Shown: piece after piece, positions 12,757-24,300 of the stretch | Layout of the letters: the number at the start of each line of letters is the position of its first letter | How positions within the stretch are numbered: position 1 is the first letter of the stretch | Assembly (NCBI RefSeq): GCF_019175285.1 | Contig: NC_056525.1 | Location: 135,988,123 to 136,052,122, forward strand | Reading direction: 5' to 3' | DNA: 64,000 nt | DNA from: Sceloporus undulatus | Taxonomy: Eukaryota; Chordata; Lepidosauria; Squamata; Phrynosomatidae | Translations under genes and position numbers: made by a program | The notes under the pieces: generated by a model | What the model saw: the letters and a program-made list of their open reading frames with translations, nothing else | What the model was told of the DNA's origin: nothing | Database searches by the model: none

Positions 12757-12920
12757 CAACAAGCTGGGCATTCATTTCAGTGACCTCAGAAGGATGCCCA
12801 GCTTGTTATTATTATTATTATTAACCTTTATTTATGAAGCGCTGTAAATTTACACAGTGCTGTACATGCAATCTTTTTAGTTAGATGGATCCCTGCCCTC
12901 GGGCTTACAATCTAAGTCAA
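12620..12920. repeat. inverted repeat pair around an (AAT)n run
   Basis: 12620-12720 and 12790-12910 are inverted copies of the GATTGTAAGCC...AAGCGCTGTAAATTTACA repeat, flanking (AAT)n at about 12725-12755 and its complement. It can fold into a long hairpin. Confidence 0.7.
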
Positions 12921-12924
12921 CCCT

Positions 12925-13030
12925 GAGCCCCTGGCTAGTTGAACTCACAACTTTGTCGTTTGTGAGTGAGTGGCTGCATGACAGGCATTTAACCACCACC
13001 AGTTTAGCAACATCCAGAAGATCACATGTT
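12925..13030 (-). mobile_element. Sauria SINE 5' fragment
   Basis: The reverse strand carries GGTGGTTAAATGCCTGTCAT and a B-box-like segment near 12950, the tRNA-related head of the family at 30361. Confidence 0.55.
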
Positions 13031-13109
13031 TGCCATCTTTGCTCTAAACCGCTTTCTCCATGATGGGGGCCCAGAGGAGGAGAAATCCAGACAGCAGGCA
13101 GAGCTGCTT

Positions 13110-13495
13110 CCAAGCTCTATCTACACTGCAGAAATAATGCAGTTTGACACTGCTTTAAAGACACTTAGCCTTCTCTGTCAGAGAGCTCTGGTGCCACAAC
13201 AAACTACCAATCCCAGAATTCCACAGGACTGAGCCATAGCAGTTGAAGTGGCATCAAACTCAATTCTTATGGCTACAAATTCTTATGGTATCCGCACCGC
13301 AGAAATAATCAGGTTTGACACCACTTTAAGCACCATAACTGAATGCTATGGAATCCTGGGATTTGTATTTGTTGTGGCACCAGAGCTCTCTAATAGAGAA
13401 GGCTCAATGTTTCACAAAATTCCCAGAATTCCATAGCACTGAGCCATGGCAATTAAAGTGATGTCAAAACTGGATTATTTCTGTAGAGCAGATGC
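13110..13495. mobile_element. two adjacent copies of the CTGCAGAAATAAT palindromic MITE
   Basis: Both copies (about 13115-13245 and 13290-13490) carry GCAGAAATAATNCAG, TTTGACACNNCTTTAA and CCCAGAATTCCATAG words. Full-length kin at 44857-45070; other copies at 19550-19760, 25980-26395 (interrupted) and 59105-59270. Confidence 0.75.
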
Positions 13496-13599
13496 ATGTT
13501 AAAACAGGTGGATAAGGCATAAGGAGATTTTGTGCCACTGAAACACGCATTAGCCTTATCACTGCTGCTTTAACTCTGTTGCCTTTCCCACATCTCCCA

Positions 13600-14110
13600 C
13601 AGGCAGCCATTTTCAGAGTCTGGGACCCTCAGCCTGGCACTTGGGATGCCTGGGTTGGGGGGAAGCCCCCTTTCCCCTTCCTGATCCTTTCTGCTCTTTT
13701 GCCAGCCAGAGGGGAGCTAAACCCTCCTAGTCTGCCTCCCTGAAAGACAAACCTACCAGAGCCGACGGGGACTCTATCATTTCCTAAGTCTATGGTTGAC
13801 TTCGTAGAAGAGAACCCGGAAGTTGGAGGAAAAACGTGGAGGCCTCTTCCGCTGCGCAGGCGCACTGGGCGCCGTGGGCGGGCAAAGATTCCTTCCCAGA
13901 GTGAAGGAGGGGGCAGCGAGCTATCTCTTTCCCCTCCTTCCCTCTGATTGGAAGTCTCTGACGTTTTAGGTATCCTAGCAACTGAGCAGCGTTTCCCGGG
14001 CCTCTGAGGCTGACAGTCCTGATCCCGCCTTTACTGTCTGCGCATGCGCGTTAGGCTCCCCGCCTTCATTGTTTCCCTGACGGTTTATGGCGGCCCCAGG
14101 AAAGCCATAT
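13600..14110. promoter_or_regulatory. CpG-rich NRF1/ETS promoter block, probably for TMCO6
   Basis: This is the only CpG-dense stretch between TMCO6 and CD14. It holds a perfect NRF1 word TGCGCATGCGCG (about 14038-14049), CGCAGGCGCAC near 13857, an ETS word CCGGAAGT near 13816, and GTGGGCGGGC. No coding exon is recognised in it. It lies 2.7 kb upstream of the first coding TMCO6 exon, so a non-coding first exon spliced to 10888 is the simplest reading. An unrelated non-coding transcript on the plus strand cannot be excluded. Confidence 0.5.
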
Positions 14111-14117
14111 TAGGGCG

Positions 14118-14400
14118 GTGGGCCCCAAACTGTACCTTTTAAGAGAGTTTTGGACTCCAGCTCCCAGTATTCCAGGCTTTTGGCCCACATGGCTGAGGCT
14201 TCTGGGAGATGAAGTCCAAAATCTCTTAAAGAGCACAGTTTGGGGTACTATAATACTATATATCAGTGGTCCCCAACTGTGTCCTTTTAAGGGATTTTGG
14301 ACTCCAGCTCCCAGAATCCCAGGCTATTGGCCCACATGGCTGAGGCTTCTGGGAAATGAAGTCCAAAATCTCTTAAAGGGCCCAGTTTGGGACCCACTGT
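14118..14400. repeat. tandem pair of a palindromic MITE
   Basis: Two copies (about 14118-14250 and 14268-14400) of CTTTTAAG...TTTTGGACTCCAGCTCCCAG...GAAGTCCAAAATCTCTTAAAG, each with inverted ends. Confidence 0.75.
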
Positions 14401-14594
14401 CATAGGGCTTCTCAGACTTTTTAACCTCTCCGACCCTATTCACATACATCCCCTTGATGTACTACAGTAGTCCCTCCACATTCGCTGGATTAAGGGTGAA
14501 TGTGGAAAAAACACAAATAAAAAAACATTGACCTGAGAGGAGACCTCTAGGAATCTCCATATATAACAACAACAACAACAATAATAATAATAAT

Positions 14595-14860
14595 AATAGT
14601 GCCACTATATTCTGCTTTGGTCAAGCCCCACCTGGAATATTGTGTCCAGTTCTGGGCACCACAATTCAAAAAGGGCATTGAGAAACGAGCGTGTCCAAAG
14701 GAGGGCGACCAAAATGGCGAAGGGTTTGGAAACCATGTCCTATGAGGAAAGACTCAGGGAGCTGGGGATGTTTAGCCTGGAGAAGAGACGGTTAAGGGGG
14801 TGATATGATAGCCCTGATAGTATTTGAAGGGGTGTCACATTGTTGTGGATGGAGCAAGCT
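14595..14860 (+). mobile_element. CR1 LINE 3' fragment
   Basis: GTGCCACTATATTCTGCTTTGGTCAAG and GGAGCTGGGGATGTTTAGCC match the CR1 copies at 18275 and 58800. Confidence 0.75.
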
Positions 14861-14864
14861 TGTT

Positions 14865-15110
14865 TTCTGCTGCTCCAGAGAACAGGACCTGGGACAAATC
14901 AAGCCTGAATTCTCCCCAGAAGCCAAGATGACTAAACTGAGACTGTCGTACTTTGGACATATCATGAGAAGACGTGACTAATTAGAAAAGACAATAATGA
15001 TTGGCAAGGTGGAAGGCAGTAGGAAAAGAGGAAGGCCACATTTCAGATGGATAGACTCAGTGAAGGAAGCCACACTGCAGAGTTTGTGAGACCTGAGCTC
15101 AGCGGCTGAT
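14865..15110 (+). mobile_element. BovB/RTE LINE fragment
   Basis: Plus-strand BovB 3' coding remnant: AAGCCAAGATGACTAAACTG, TTTGGACATATCATGAGAAG, GAAGGCCACATTTCAGATGG. It directly abuts the CR1 fragment. Confidence 0.75.
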
Positions 15111-15649
15111 GTCAGGGTGTTTGTGTATTTTCTTTGTGCACATGTTTGCTGAATGTAATTATTTGTTGCACGTGCTTCTCTGCCAGTGACAAAAAGTGAT
15201 GTTACAACCGGCTAAGGTCAGCAGTGATGGCTGCAGTCCCTTTCAGCAAGAAAACCAGAAGATGGGCAGAGGAGAAGGAGTACCGTAGTTTTGCAGATGC
15301 ATTGACAGCCATGACATCACTGTGGATGTAGAAAAACAAGAGTGTATGTTTGTGGTGTGGTGAGGCACACATAAACAAAAAATCAACTGTAACTGAGTTA
15401 AACTTAAATTTCTTCCTTTATTATGAAAAGAATAATGTGCCTCTAATGCTGGGGGAAAGTACTGCTTTGTTTGGAGGGATGCATCTGATATGTGAATTGA
15501 ACACAACAAGAAGAGTAAATTGGCAGTAAATTAAATGAGCAAGAGCTACAATCCCCAGTTCAGGAGTGAAAGTTAACCCATGGACTTGTGGCTATTGCTA
15601 TTAAAGAACCTGAGGTTTTGGAGATAATTTGGTGTTTCAGAGGCCCTTA

Positions 15650-16050
15650 TCACACAGAGGGTTTTGCATTTCTGATCCGAAGCTACTGCGGGTCCAACGA
15701 TGCGAATTCACATTAAAACGTGATTTATTATCATACGTGACTGCTTTCTATGAGGAGTACTTCCCAGCCAGATCCAAAGCCAATCCAAAGTGACTCCTGA
15801 TTTTTGTGAATTCGGTAACAAGCGAATTCACAAAAATTGTTTCCAAGTTCACTTCGATTTCAATCCGAATTGGTCTGGTATGGAATGCAACTTTGCTTCT
15901 GTCCTGGTACACACACCCCTAACCACCAAGGTTCCACATTTCCCATGATGCTGCACTGAATTGCCTTGGATTCGAATTGACTCTACTTCCCCTTCAATTC
16001 GAATTGGCTCTGGATTTGAGTTCCAGCCTCACGTGTGATAAGGGCCAGAA
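15650..16050. mobile_element. MITE with GGCCCTTATCACAC inverted ends
   Basis: Begins AGGCCCTTATCACACAG and ends CACGTGTGATAAGGGCC; the interior is rich in GAATTC-centred palindromes. It resembles hAT-type short elements; the duplicated target was not resolved. Similar sequence continues irregularly to about 16960. Confidence 0.6.
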
Positions 16051-16959
16051 GAGCTGATCTGTACTTGGGATGTGGACACAACAGATGTGAAGACCACAAG
16101 GCCTGGTTTGCATATCCAGCAACATTGTAAAGACTGCAAAGACAAAGAGAGAAGTGTTTCTTTAGAAATAGGCAGCGCTTAGGCTGCTTGTAAGACTCCT
16201 GCCCAGTTTTGTCATTATCCCATTTACCAAAACACAAGAAGAAAAAAAGAGGGCGGTGAAGAGGAATTCCCCAGGCAGTGCATACATTGCTTTCAAGCAC
16301 AATTACACTTCTGGAAGCCTCCAGAATCACAATTATGCTTGAAAACAGGGTGCACACTCGTTGGAGGATATCACATGACTGAAATTGGAAGTATAATCCA
16401 GTGTCATCCTGAATGGAATCATGAGTATTCACATTATTATGCGAAAGGTTACCACACACGATCACTGGCAGTCCGAACGCACTCCGAACGCAATCATGTG
16501 TCAATCCACAGTTAAGTAAATTCAGTGAACTAGCGAAGTCACAAACCCTATTCCTAGGCAACTACTGCCTGCTAATTAAGAGGCATGAACCGGGAACTAT
16601 TGGATAACCATTATATTCATGTTTTAACGTGACAAGAGTGAATATATGCTCATTTTAACATGAATAGAGTATGTTCTTTCAACCATTCTTCCCGCCGCCC
16701 CCAACCTCTTTTGTAAATTGTGGGGTTCCCTGGTTCCTCTCTCTCACTCACCTAAATATGCTATATTCCAGTCATCTGGAGTCTCACTGCGCATGCGCAA
16801 GGGTGCCAATTTGCAATTAAGAACCCACCAATGTGATGGTTTACTTCACACAGAATCTGGGTCGCGTTTGGGGAGGCCATTACTGCGAATTTAAGGCGTG
16901 ATAAGTAATCACGTAATTGCGTGAATTTTTGAATTGACCTCTTCTTTTTCGAAATTGAG

Positions 16960-18270
16960 AGCCTCCCAACCCGTTTGATAAACTCCTTTGTCTTAAAGGG
17001 GAATGCAGGAGGGAGTGGGATCTTGCTGCCAGGATGCTAATGAATTGATAGATTTAGTAGCTGGCATGTGAACCTAGTTTACTCTGAGGATTGAAAAAGC
17101 TGGCTTGTTTTGGTCTTTTCAGCCAAATTTTACAAAGTAAGATATTACCAGGTACCCAGGTAAATTTTAACTGAAAGAAGTAACTGAAACAATGGACCCC
17201 AATATGCATTTATATCTTCCCATACTGGAATCAGATAGCAACTTCAAATTACGGTTGTAATTTTAATTTTAAACATCTTTGGAGCTTATAATTAGTGGCT
17301 CTGGAGTCGTGCAAAGGAACTCTTCATGAGGAATGAAGAATGTATTTAAAACAAAGGGTTGCATATATGCTGACTCTGCTCATGGGCAGTCTGTGCCTAC
17401 TTTATGAAGAAATCGTTCCTGCATTTTGTTGGAGTTTGGATACTCCACCGCATAGTTCCACTCCAGCAAGTGCAACAGTACTTAAAAACAAGGCACACAC
17501 CTTTGTGGAATTTAATGATTCCTCATTTATCTGGCAACCGGGTATTTCCCAGAATTTAATGTCTTATCCCTCACTTTTTTCTTAACTTTGTGAAGCAACG
17601 CTAGACCTGTAATTGCTGGGCTGCCTGAAAGCCAGCATGGATTTCGAAGGCAGAAAGTCACTTGGTTGGATCTGTCTGGTTTTTCTGCACAGCAATGGCT
17701 ATAATGCCAACACAAATTCTACCTAGAAGGTAATCTGATTTTCAGGCAACAGTTACAGGACAGATAAAATCAGAAAAAACAAATTTTGTGGTTAGACCAA
17801 TTATAACATGGATCATTGCCACCAGCCTGTGCCTGGAAAGGGCAGTGCCATTTGTGCTGAATACAATGTTTTGAAGCTCAAAAGGGGAAGCAATCCCAGA
17901 AAATGGGATGTTTTTATTTGTTCCTCAATATTGCCAGATTCTGAGTTCTTTGTTATATAATAGTGTTTCAACCAAATCCTTCAACGTGGAAACTCTTTAA
18001 AGAGGCTACAAAATGAGAAGTAAAAAGGGATAGCTACAGCTTCATTTATTTTCTGATCCTGAGTGAAAGAACTATAAGCAGAGTGGAAAGAACGGGAAAA
18101 ACTGAGACAGGTAATATGTATTCTTCTGCTTTTTTTTCCAGAAAGAAGGGACTCTATAGTAAAATAATGTATGATATCTGATACACTGATAAAGTGTGAT
18201 GTGGCAGCAATTTTAGGCTGCATCAATAAAAGTATAGTGTTTAGAGTATAGTGTTTAGAGTGTTTAGAGG
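16960..18270. other. intergenic, nothing recognised
   Basis: AT-rich sequence between TMCO6 and CD14. A faint LINE-like stretch (CCAGCATGGATTTCGAAGGC, near 17632) is the only hint. Confidence 0.5.
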
Positions 18271-18274
18271 GAAG

Positions 18275-18825
18275 TAATAGTGCCACTCTGTTCTGCTTTG
18301 GTCAGGCCTCATCTACAATACTGTGTCCAGTTCTGAGCACCACAATTTAAAAAGAATGATGAGAAGCTGGAGCACATCCAGAGAAGGGACATCAAAATGG
18401 TGAAGGGTCTGGAAACCATCCCTTATGAGGAGAGACTTAGGGAGCTGGATACGTTTAGCCTAGAGAATAGACAGTTAAGAGGCGATATATGATAGCCTTG
18501 TAGAAGTATTTGAAGGGATGTTATCTTGAGGATGGAGCAAGCTTGTTTTCTGCTGCCCCAGAGAATAGGACCCAGAACAATGGATTCAAACTAATGGAAA
18601 AGAGATTCCACCTTAACATTAGGAGGAACATCCTGACAGTAAGAGCTGTTTGACAGTGGAACAAACTCCCTCAGAGTGTAGTGGAGTCTCCTTCTTTGGA
18701 GGCCTTTAAACAGAGGCTGGATGGCTATCTGTTGGGGGTACTTTGATTGTGTATTCCTGCATGGCAGAGGGTTGGCCTGGAAGGCCCTTGGGGTCTCTTC
18801 CAACTCTATGATTCTATTAAAATAA
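18275..18825 (+). mobile_element. CR1 LINE 3' end
   Basis: About 550 bp ending TCTTCCAACTCTATGATTCTAT, the CR1 3' hallmark, preceded by TTTAAACAGAGGCTGGATGG. It is non-coding and 5'-truncated. Confidence 0.85.
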
Positions 18826-20640
18826 TTAACATTTACCCTCCAAATAGAATAGCTTGGCAACAGAAAGAATCAAGCTCTATCTGTGTCAAATCCAGAGGAT
18901 TTGTTTTCCTGCCTTGCAGCAGACAGACATTCCAGCAAATGTGCAACCCTGTGCCCATTTTTCACAGGATCCAGCCTCCCCACCACCACCACCACTTTGT
19001 TCAGTGATGGCGTATTTCTACAAGTATGCACGGCACTGTAGCCTAAATTTGGTATAGCAAATTTTCAGCTCTTGTAATCTGTAATCATTCTGTGGGATTT
19101 TTGCAGGTCTTGCCGTAATACTACTCTGCAGTTCTTTGTGAATTCTTCAAAGCTTCTGCATTCCTGAAGCAACAAGTGGAAATAATTACTATTTCAGGAG
19201 ACAGTTATGGCTGGAATAATTCAGCAAAGGATAGATTTTAAAATCTCCCATGTTCTAAGCCTTCAAATATCTCATGCTTCAAGAGTTACAAGTGGAAGAT
19301 TACTTTATGCCTATTAAGTCTATGAAGGAGGCAGTGTGACTAAATGATAAAAGCTTGGTCTGCAAGCAGTCTGTGTGCTGTATCAGTTGGTTAAGTAGGA
19401 GGGGCAGAGTTGTGTCACCTCACTGAACTCTATGATGAAAGCCCAAAGGAAGTATGGAGATCCTACTACTGGATCCTTCCAAATTAGGCTTTTACTTTGA
19501 CATTGTGCTTCCTTTAGTCACAGTGCTGTCTACAGTCTACACACAATGGCTGCATGTCACTGCAGAATTAATGCAGTTTGACACCACTTTAACTGTCACT
19601 GCTGAATGCTGTGGAATTCTGGGATTTGTAGTTTGTGAGATATCTAGCCTTCTCTGTCAGAAAGCTCTAGTGCCACAAGAAGCGACACATCCCAAGATTC
19701 CATAGGATGGAGCCATGACAATTAAAGTAGTGTCAAACTGCATTAATTCTGCAGTGTGGCAGCACCCAATGTCATCTTCCACTGGTAATTTTCCCATGTT
19801 CCTTCTACTTCTTTGGTTTTTTCGTGCTCCTTTTGCCTTGGGCTGCCTTAGGTGTCTGTGGTGCAACTTCATCCCGGTCTGGGGACATGTGTCATCTATA
19901 CACCATGACCCCAAATTGGTGTGAAGCTGGCGCTTTTGGCTGTGGTGTTTGAGGAGCCTAGAAATAGGGGGGAAATCCACTTTTGTTGGGGTTCCATGTC
20001 CCTAAGCCTCACAAATATGGAGGACTGGCTGTAGATTAATATGGGTCCTGGTATTATCGGTACCACAGTTCAGAATGGGGATAAGAATCCTGGAATCTCA
20101 TTTTCCAGTGACTTACATCAGGCTTGCCCAGTAACCCTGCTGGACCCTAAATGGGACCTCTGGAGCACACCCCCCCCAGTAGCAGTGGCTTCTGGGGCTG
20201 GAGTCGGCTTTTGCTGTGCAGGACTCCTGTGGTCTGGCTGGGCAGGGGTGAGGTCTAAGGCAGTTTCCTCCCCCTCCCACAGCGGGTGATGCCAACCTGA
20301 GCAATGCCACTGTGAAGGTGGGGTCTGATGAAAACAAGAACTAAACTATGGAGTTGTTAAAGAGAAGCAGGATTTGTGGAAATCAAGCAAAATCACAGAA
20401 GGGACAGGTATTAATTATTAGACGTTGCTCTGCCTGTACCCCAATATAAATCTTTATTCTTATCCTACCATTATCCTTCAGCCTGCAAATCATGCTGTGC
20501 CTAAACATGCTATAGCGTTTGTACTTGATGAATCTGTATTTAATTTGCCATGCATTATTTTTAATGTCGTTCATAGGGTTTTTTTAGTTGGGAGGGAGGA
20601 TTAATATGTTATTTTCTTATAAACAAATCTCTTTTTTCAG
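18825..20640. other. CD14 upstream region
   Basis: Contains a CAC run near 18975, one MITE (19548-19762) and the acceptor before CD14 at 20640. A 5' non-coding CD14 exon is expected here but not placed. Confidence 0.5.
19548..19762. mobile_element. CTGCAGAAATAAT-type palindromic MITE
   Basis: Inverted ends CACTGCAGAATTAATGCAG and CTGCATTAATTCTGCAGTG with the TTTGACACCACTTTAACTG core of the 44857 family. Confidence 0.75.
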
Positions 20641-20650
20641 ACTTTGCATC

Positions 20651-22024
20651 ATGCATGCAACTTGGGCCGTTGTGTTTTTTCTTCTCTTTGGCTTCAACCT
20701 CCCCAAAGCAAAAGGCAACTGTTACTTGGAAAAGTCCCAAGAGCACTGTGTATGTTCACTGCTTGAGAGGATAAACATCCAAACCCTGTTACATTGCCTC
20801 CAAGCCACCACATATGAGCTCCGAGGAGGAAATCTGAAACAATTTGCAGTCTTCTCTATAATACATACAAGCCCAGAATTAATACAATACATATTGGGAG
20901 GAGTGAAAGTATGCAAGCTTATCTTTACAAATCTCATTGTGCCAGAGGTTCTCTTGCCAACAGCCATGCAGTTTGCTGCCTCCTTTCCTCAGGTCTCTGA
21001 ACTGGAGTTTATAAACTGCACTTTCGTTAAATCTGCTGACCAGCTTGACACAGATGGATTTGATCTAAAGGTTTCTTCTTTGCATTTCCACAAAGTCATG
21101 GCTGCCCCTTTGGACGACAGAGTTGATATATCCAGCCTGAGAAGCTGGCTGGAGACCCTAGAAAACCTGTCAGTAACCGAGTCAGAAGTCACATCTATCC
21201 CATGCAAAATCAGCACAGTATTGAGAGCACTGCGCTTCTTGGATCTTTCTGGAAACCGTTTCCAGGACCAGGGCATAGAGAAATCATTCTGCAAAGGTGC
21301 TTTCCCTCAGCTCCAGGTGTTAAAACTACATGGCAACAATCTGACCTCTTATGAGACAGTGTGCCAGACTCTGGCTCATCTCAACCAGCTCACTCATTTG
21401 GACCTCAGTCAGAATGATTTCGTGCCTGAACTCGTCTCCTCTCCCTGCTTGTGGCCACCATCACTGCGTGTTTTCAACTTATCCAGCACAGGATTTGAAC
21501 ACATAGACAGGTCACTACCCCCTGACATTGAGATACTAGATCTGAGTGCCAATCACATTTTTACCCTAGACCTCTCCATCCCTGGACTGAAAGAGCTCTA
21601 CCTGTCCCACAACAGGCTGCCGTCCATCCCCTCTGTCAAGGGGCTTCCAAGTCTAGAAGTGCTCAGTTTAGATCACAACCAGCTCTCGCAGCTTCCTACT
21701 GAAGGCCTTCTGCATTTGAAAAACCTGCACAGCTTAAAAGCCGGACACAATCTCTACAATTGTTCTTGCCGCCAGACTATCAAGGAAATCCAGGACTTGG
21801 CCACCAGCAAGGCCTTGCTGCCCGATTGGCCTCATGACTACATATGCAGCTCCCCTCTGGATTACCAGGACTATGTCCTGAATGAAGTGCCTCTCTCCTC
21901 ACTGCAGTGCAGCAGGGCAGCCATGCTCAGGCAGGGCTCAGGGGCCACTTTGCTGACATACCTTCCATTGGTCCTTTCTTTGCTCTCATTGCCAGCATAT
22001 AGAACCCAACCTATTGTGCTGTAA
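20651..22024 (+). CDS. CD14: CD14 monocyte LPS co-receptor, leucine-rich repeat protein
   Basis: 457-residue secreted or membrane-anchored leucine-rich repeat protein. CD14 binds lipopolysaccharide and hands it to TLR4/MD-2 at the surface of myeloid cells. A signal peptide (about residues 1-22, MHATWAVVFFLLFGFNLPKA) is followed by a cysteine-containing N-cap (NCYLEKSQEHCVCS) and LRRs such as LRFLDLSGNRF, LQVLKLHGNNL, LTHLDLSQNDF, IEILDLSANHI, LKELYLSHNRL and LEVLSLDHNQL. A cysteine cluster (YNCSCRQTI ... YICSSP ... LQC) resembles a TLR-type LRR C-terminal cap. The last ~25 residues are hydrophobic (LLTYLPLVLSLLSLPA), fitting a GPI signal or a membrane anchor. The ATG at 20651 was chosen because a strong splice acceptor ends at 20640, leaving a 10-base 5' leader on this exon; the rest of the CDS is one exon, as in other CD14 genes. 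Its place head to head with TMCO6 and before SLC35A4 supports orthology. Confidence 0.9.
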   Translation: MHATWAVVFFLLFGFNLPKAKGNCYLEKSQEHCVCSLLERINIQTLLHCLQATTYELRGGNLKQFAVFSIIHTSPELIQYILGGVKVCKLIFTNLIVPEVLLPTAMQFAASFPQVSELEFINCTFVKSADQLDTDGFDLKVSSLHFHKVMAAPLDDRVDISSLRSWLETLENLSVTESEVTSIPCKISTVLRALRFLDLSGNRFQDQGIEKSFCKGAFPQLQVLKLHGNNLTSYETVCQTLAHLNQLTHLDLSQNDFVPELVSSPCLWPPSLRVFNLSSTGFEHIDRSLPPDIEILDLSANHIFTLDLSIPGLKELYLSHNRLPSIPSVKGLPSLEVLSLDHNQLSQLPTEGLLHLKNLHSLKAGHNLYNCSCRQTIKEIQDLATSKALLPDWPHDYICSSPLDYQDYVLNEVPLSSLQCSRAAMLRQGSGATLLTYLPLVLSLLSLPAYRTQPIVL

Positions 22025-23560
22025 ATCAAGCAGCTAAGTAGAATGCCTGGATGAGAATGGTTGAAGCTTTGGAGGGAAATAGCAAACGTAATAAGAGTGT
22101 TTGGTTACCTCAGAATATTCTGTGTTGATAGCTATAACTATCACTGCTGATATGCTTTCCACTGAAATAGAAAGAAGTTTGTTTTGAAAAGAAAAAGTGC
22201 ATTGCTTTGTAGATGGAATCAGTCTTCACACTACCCAGAATATTTTTTCTTAATACTCTAGCTATAGCTCATGAAAACCTATGCAGTAATAACTTTGGAA
22301 ACTGTTCCACCACTAAAATCTCACAGGGCTTTATTCTTCCTATAGAATGGCAGTGAGGAAAGGATACTGGGGCATACCTTTGACCACTGACTTTTCACAG
22401 GCAAGAACAAATTGCTTTTAGAAGTAATTTTTCAAGCTGTGTTCCAGCATTATCAACTGCATTCACGAACTATGGATAGGCTCAAAAAGGATCAATGAAA
22501 GCAAATCTTCTTTATTCCCTGCATTTCATTTTGTTTTAAGTGCAGGATTTCAATATGATATTACAATCACCCAGGCATATCCTTCATATGTCAAATGGAT
22601 TGATAAAAAAACCCTAACCCTGATGTCTTTGTGCTTAGTTGGCTTCATGGCTAACATCCCCATAGATTATATGCATAGTCGGAGACATTAAATGAAATTG
22701 CAGTGGAGATCTAGGTGCAAAAATATATTAATCAACATTAATTTTCCTGTCTCCTTTCTTTTAATTTCTGGTACTCTGCTGTTTTAAAATTAAAAACACA
22801 CACAAGTGAAATGTCTGTTATTTGGAATTGTGGATCTTTTTGCATACATATTCTCAAAAGAGTCAAATTTAAAACAACCAATTGGAAATTTTTGGATGCT
22901 GCCTCTTTCTATAGGTATGGTCCTACAGTAGATGCTAGTTGCTTTGTTAAGTTTTCAGAGGGCAGGCAGACAAAATAGGCAACAGAAATATTCCAAATAA
23001 AGGAAAGCATTTCTATCGTCTGTGTTTCATTCCTTTCATGAAAACTGTAATGTGAGGAAACCAACTTTATATACTCCACAATATTTTGAGGCAAACATAT
23101 GATGGAAGATGTTCTATTTGGTTTTCAGAATTTTGTTCTTTGAAATATGGTTTGGCTCTGAACAATTGGAACCACAATTCATCGAGAGCCTGACTGTCCC
23201 TTGGTCCATATCTAGGCTTGTAGATATGAGGCATCAAGGCCTGGATACCTCAAATGTCCCCCTGACCTCCCCTCTGAGACAAAGATTGACTTGCCCTTGA
23301 TTTCATGGGGCTGCATTTTCTTGCCTGCACATATTTTTTTTCATGTTGGAGATGTGGAGCTTATTTAATTCTCTCAAGCTGGAAGTTTTTTACAGCTCTG
23401 GCATTGGGAAGATGCTCAAGGAGGGCTGGAAAGAAACAGCTCTTCGTGCAAGAGGAAATGCAGAGGACTTGGAGGGAGGAAGAAGCATTCCATTTAGCCA
23501 TCTATTTAGCCTTGATTGTATGTACAGTGCGCCTGCGCCATAGGCAAGCACACTGGTAGA
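22025..23560. other. CD14 3' flank
   Basis: AT-rich; an AATAAA word near 22996 is a candidate polyadenylation signal, about 970 bases after the stop. No gene seen. Confidence 0.4.
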
Positions 23561-23564
23561 ATAC

Positions 23565-24115
23565 TAACAGGATTCTACTGTCAGAGTTAGCAGCCAGAAT
23601 CCCAGGCAATCAATCAGTCAATTTGATTATATAATCAACAGCACTTTATTGATAGATCCAGAATCAGACATGTCTCCTTCCTTGGAGGTCTTTAAACAGA
23701 GGCTGGATGGCCATCTGTCAGGGATGCTTTGATTTGGATTTCCTGCATGGCAGGGGGTTGGACTAGATGGCCCTAGTGGTCTCTTCCAACTCTATGATTC
23801 TATGTGCCTCACTCAGCTTCTTAGCTGAGACTAACCACACCTCCCCACACACAGACAAAGTAAAGGAATCACCCAAAGCCAAAATCCCCTCCCATGCAGA
23901 AGCCCGCCAAGCAAAGCCCCTCCTGGTTCCCACAGAACTGAAACCACATTCCCCGCTCAGAGAGCCAGGCCCTCAAGGCCACCCGATAAGACACCTGGCC
24001 CTGCTATGCACTAGACATCACTATCTACATTCCTAACTGCAGCTAAAGCCCCATCATCCCCAACTACTATACCTCAACACACTATCTGGTAGAATACTAA
24101 CAGGATTCTAACACA
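23565..24115 (-). mobile_element. remnant of the same chromovirus family, reverse orientation, with a CR1 tail inserted
   Basis: On the minus strand this resembles the internal 3' region of the 2307-5377 element (shared words around TCTCAGCTAAGAAGCTGA and GGATTCTAACAC). A CR1 3' end occupies about 23680-23805. It is a broken, older fossil. Confidence 0.65.
23680..23805 (+). mobile_element. CR1 LINE 3' end inserted in an older fossil
   Basis: TTTAAACAGAGGCTGGATGG to CCAACTCTATGATTCTATG. The sequence on both sides belongs to the chromovirus remnant 23565-24115. Confidence 0.75.
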
Positions 24116-24117
24116 CA

Positions 24118-24300
24118 CTACAGTATATGCGGCTTCCAGCATAAGCAGAAGCCGTGCGGGGAGAAAACAATGGTGCACGCTGCTGCACTGCCGCATGCAT
24201 GCACCCCATTGTTTCCAATGGGATGCAAGCATACACAGATTTTCCCTTATGCAGGGAGATCCTAAATGGATCCCCCTCATAAGGGGAGGGCCTACTGTAT
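24118..24300. mobile_element. short Tigger-like MITE
   Basis: Starts TACAGTATATGCGGCTT and ends GGGCCTACTGTA, with an internal GCATGCATGC palindrome. TA-flanked inverted ends are short and degenerate. Confidence 0.45.

Noticed and set aside
15983-16561. 192-codon open frame on the minus strand
   Set aside because: It overlaps a MITE and its neighbouring repeat, has no domain or splice context, and its residue make-up looks random.
20588-20650. earlier CD14 start in the extended frame
   Set aside because: The extra codons precede a strong splice acceptor at 20640 and do not fit a signal peptide; ATG 20651 is followed directly by one.
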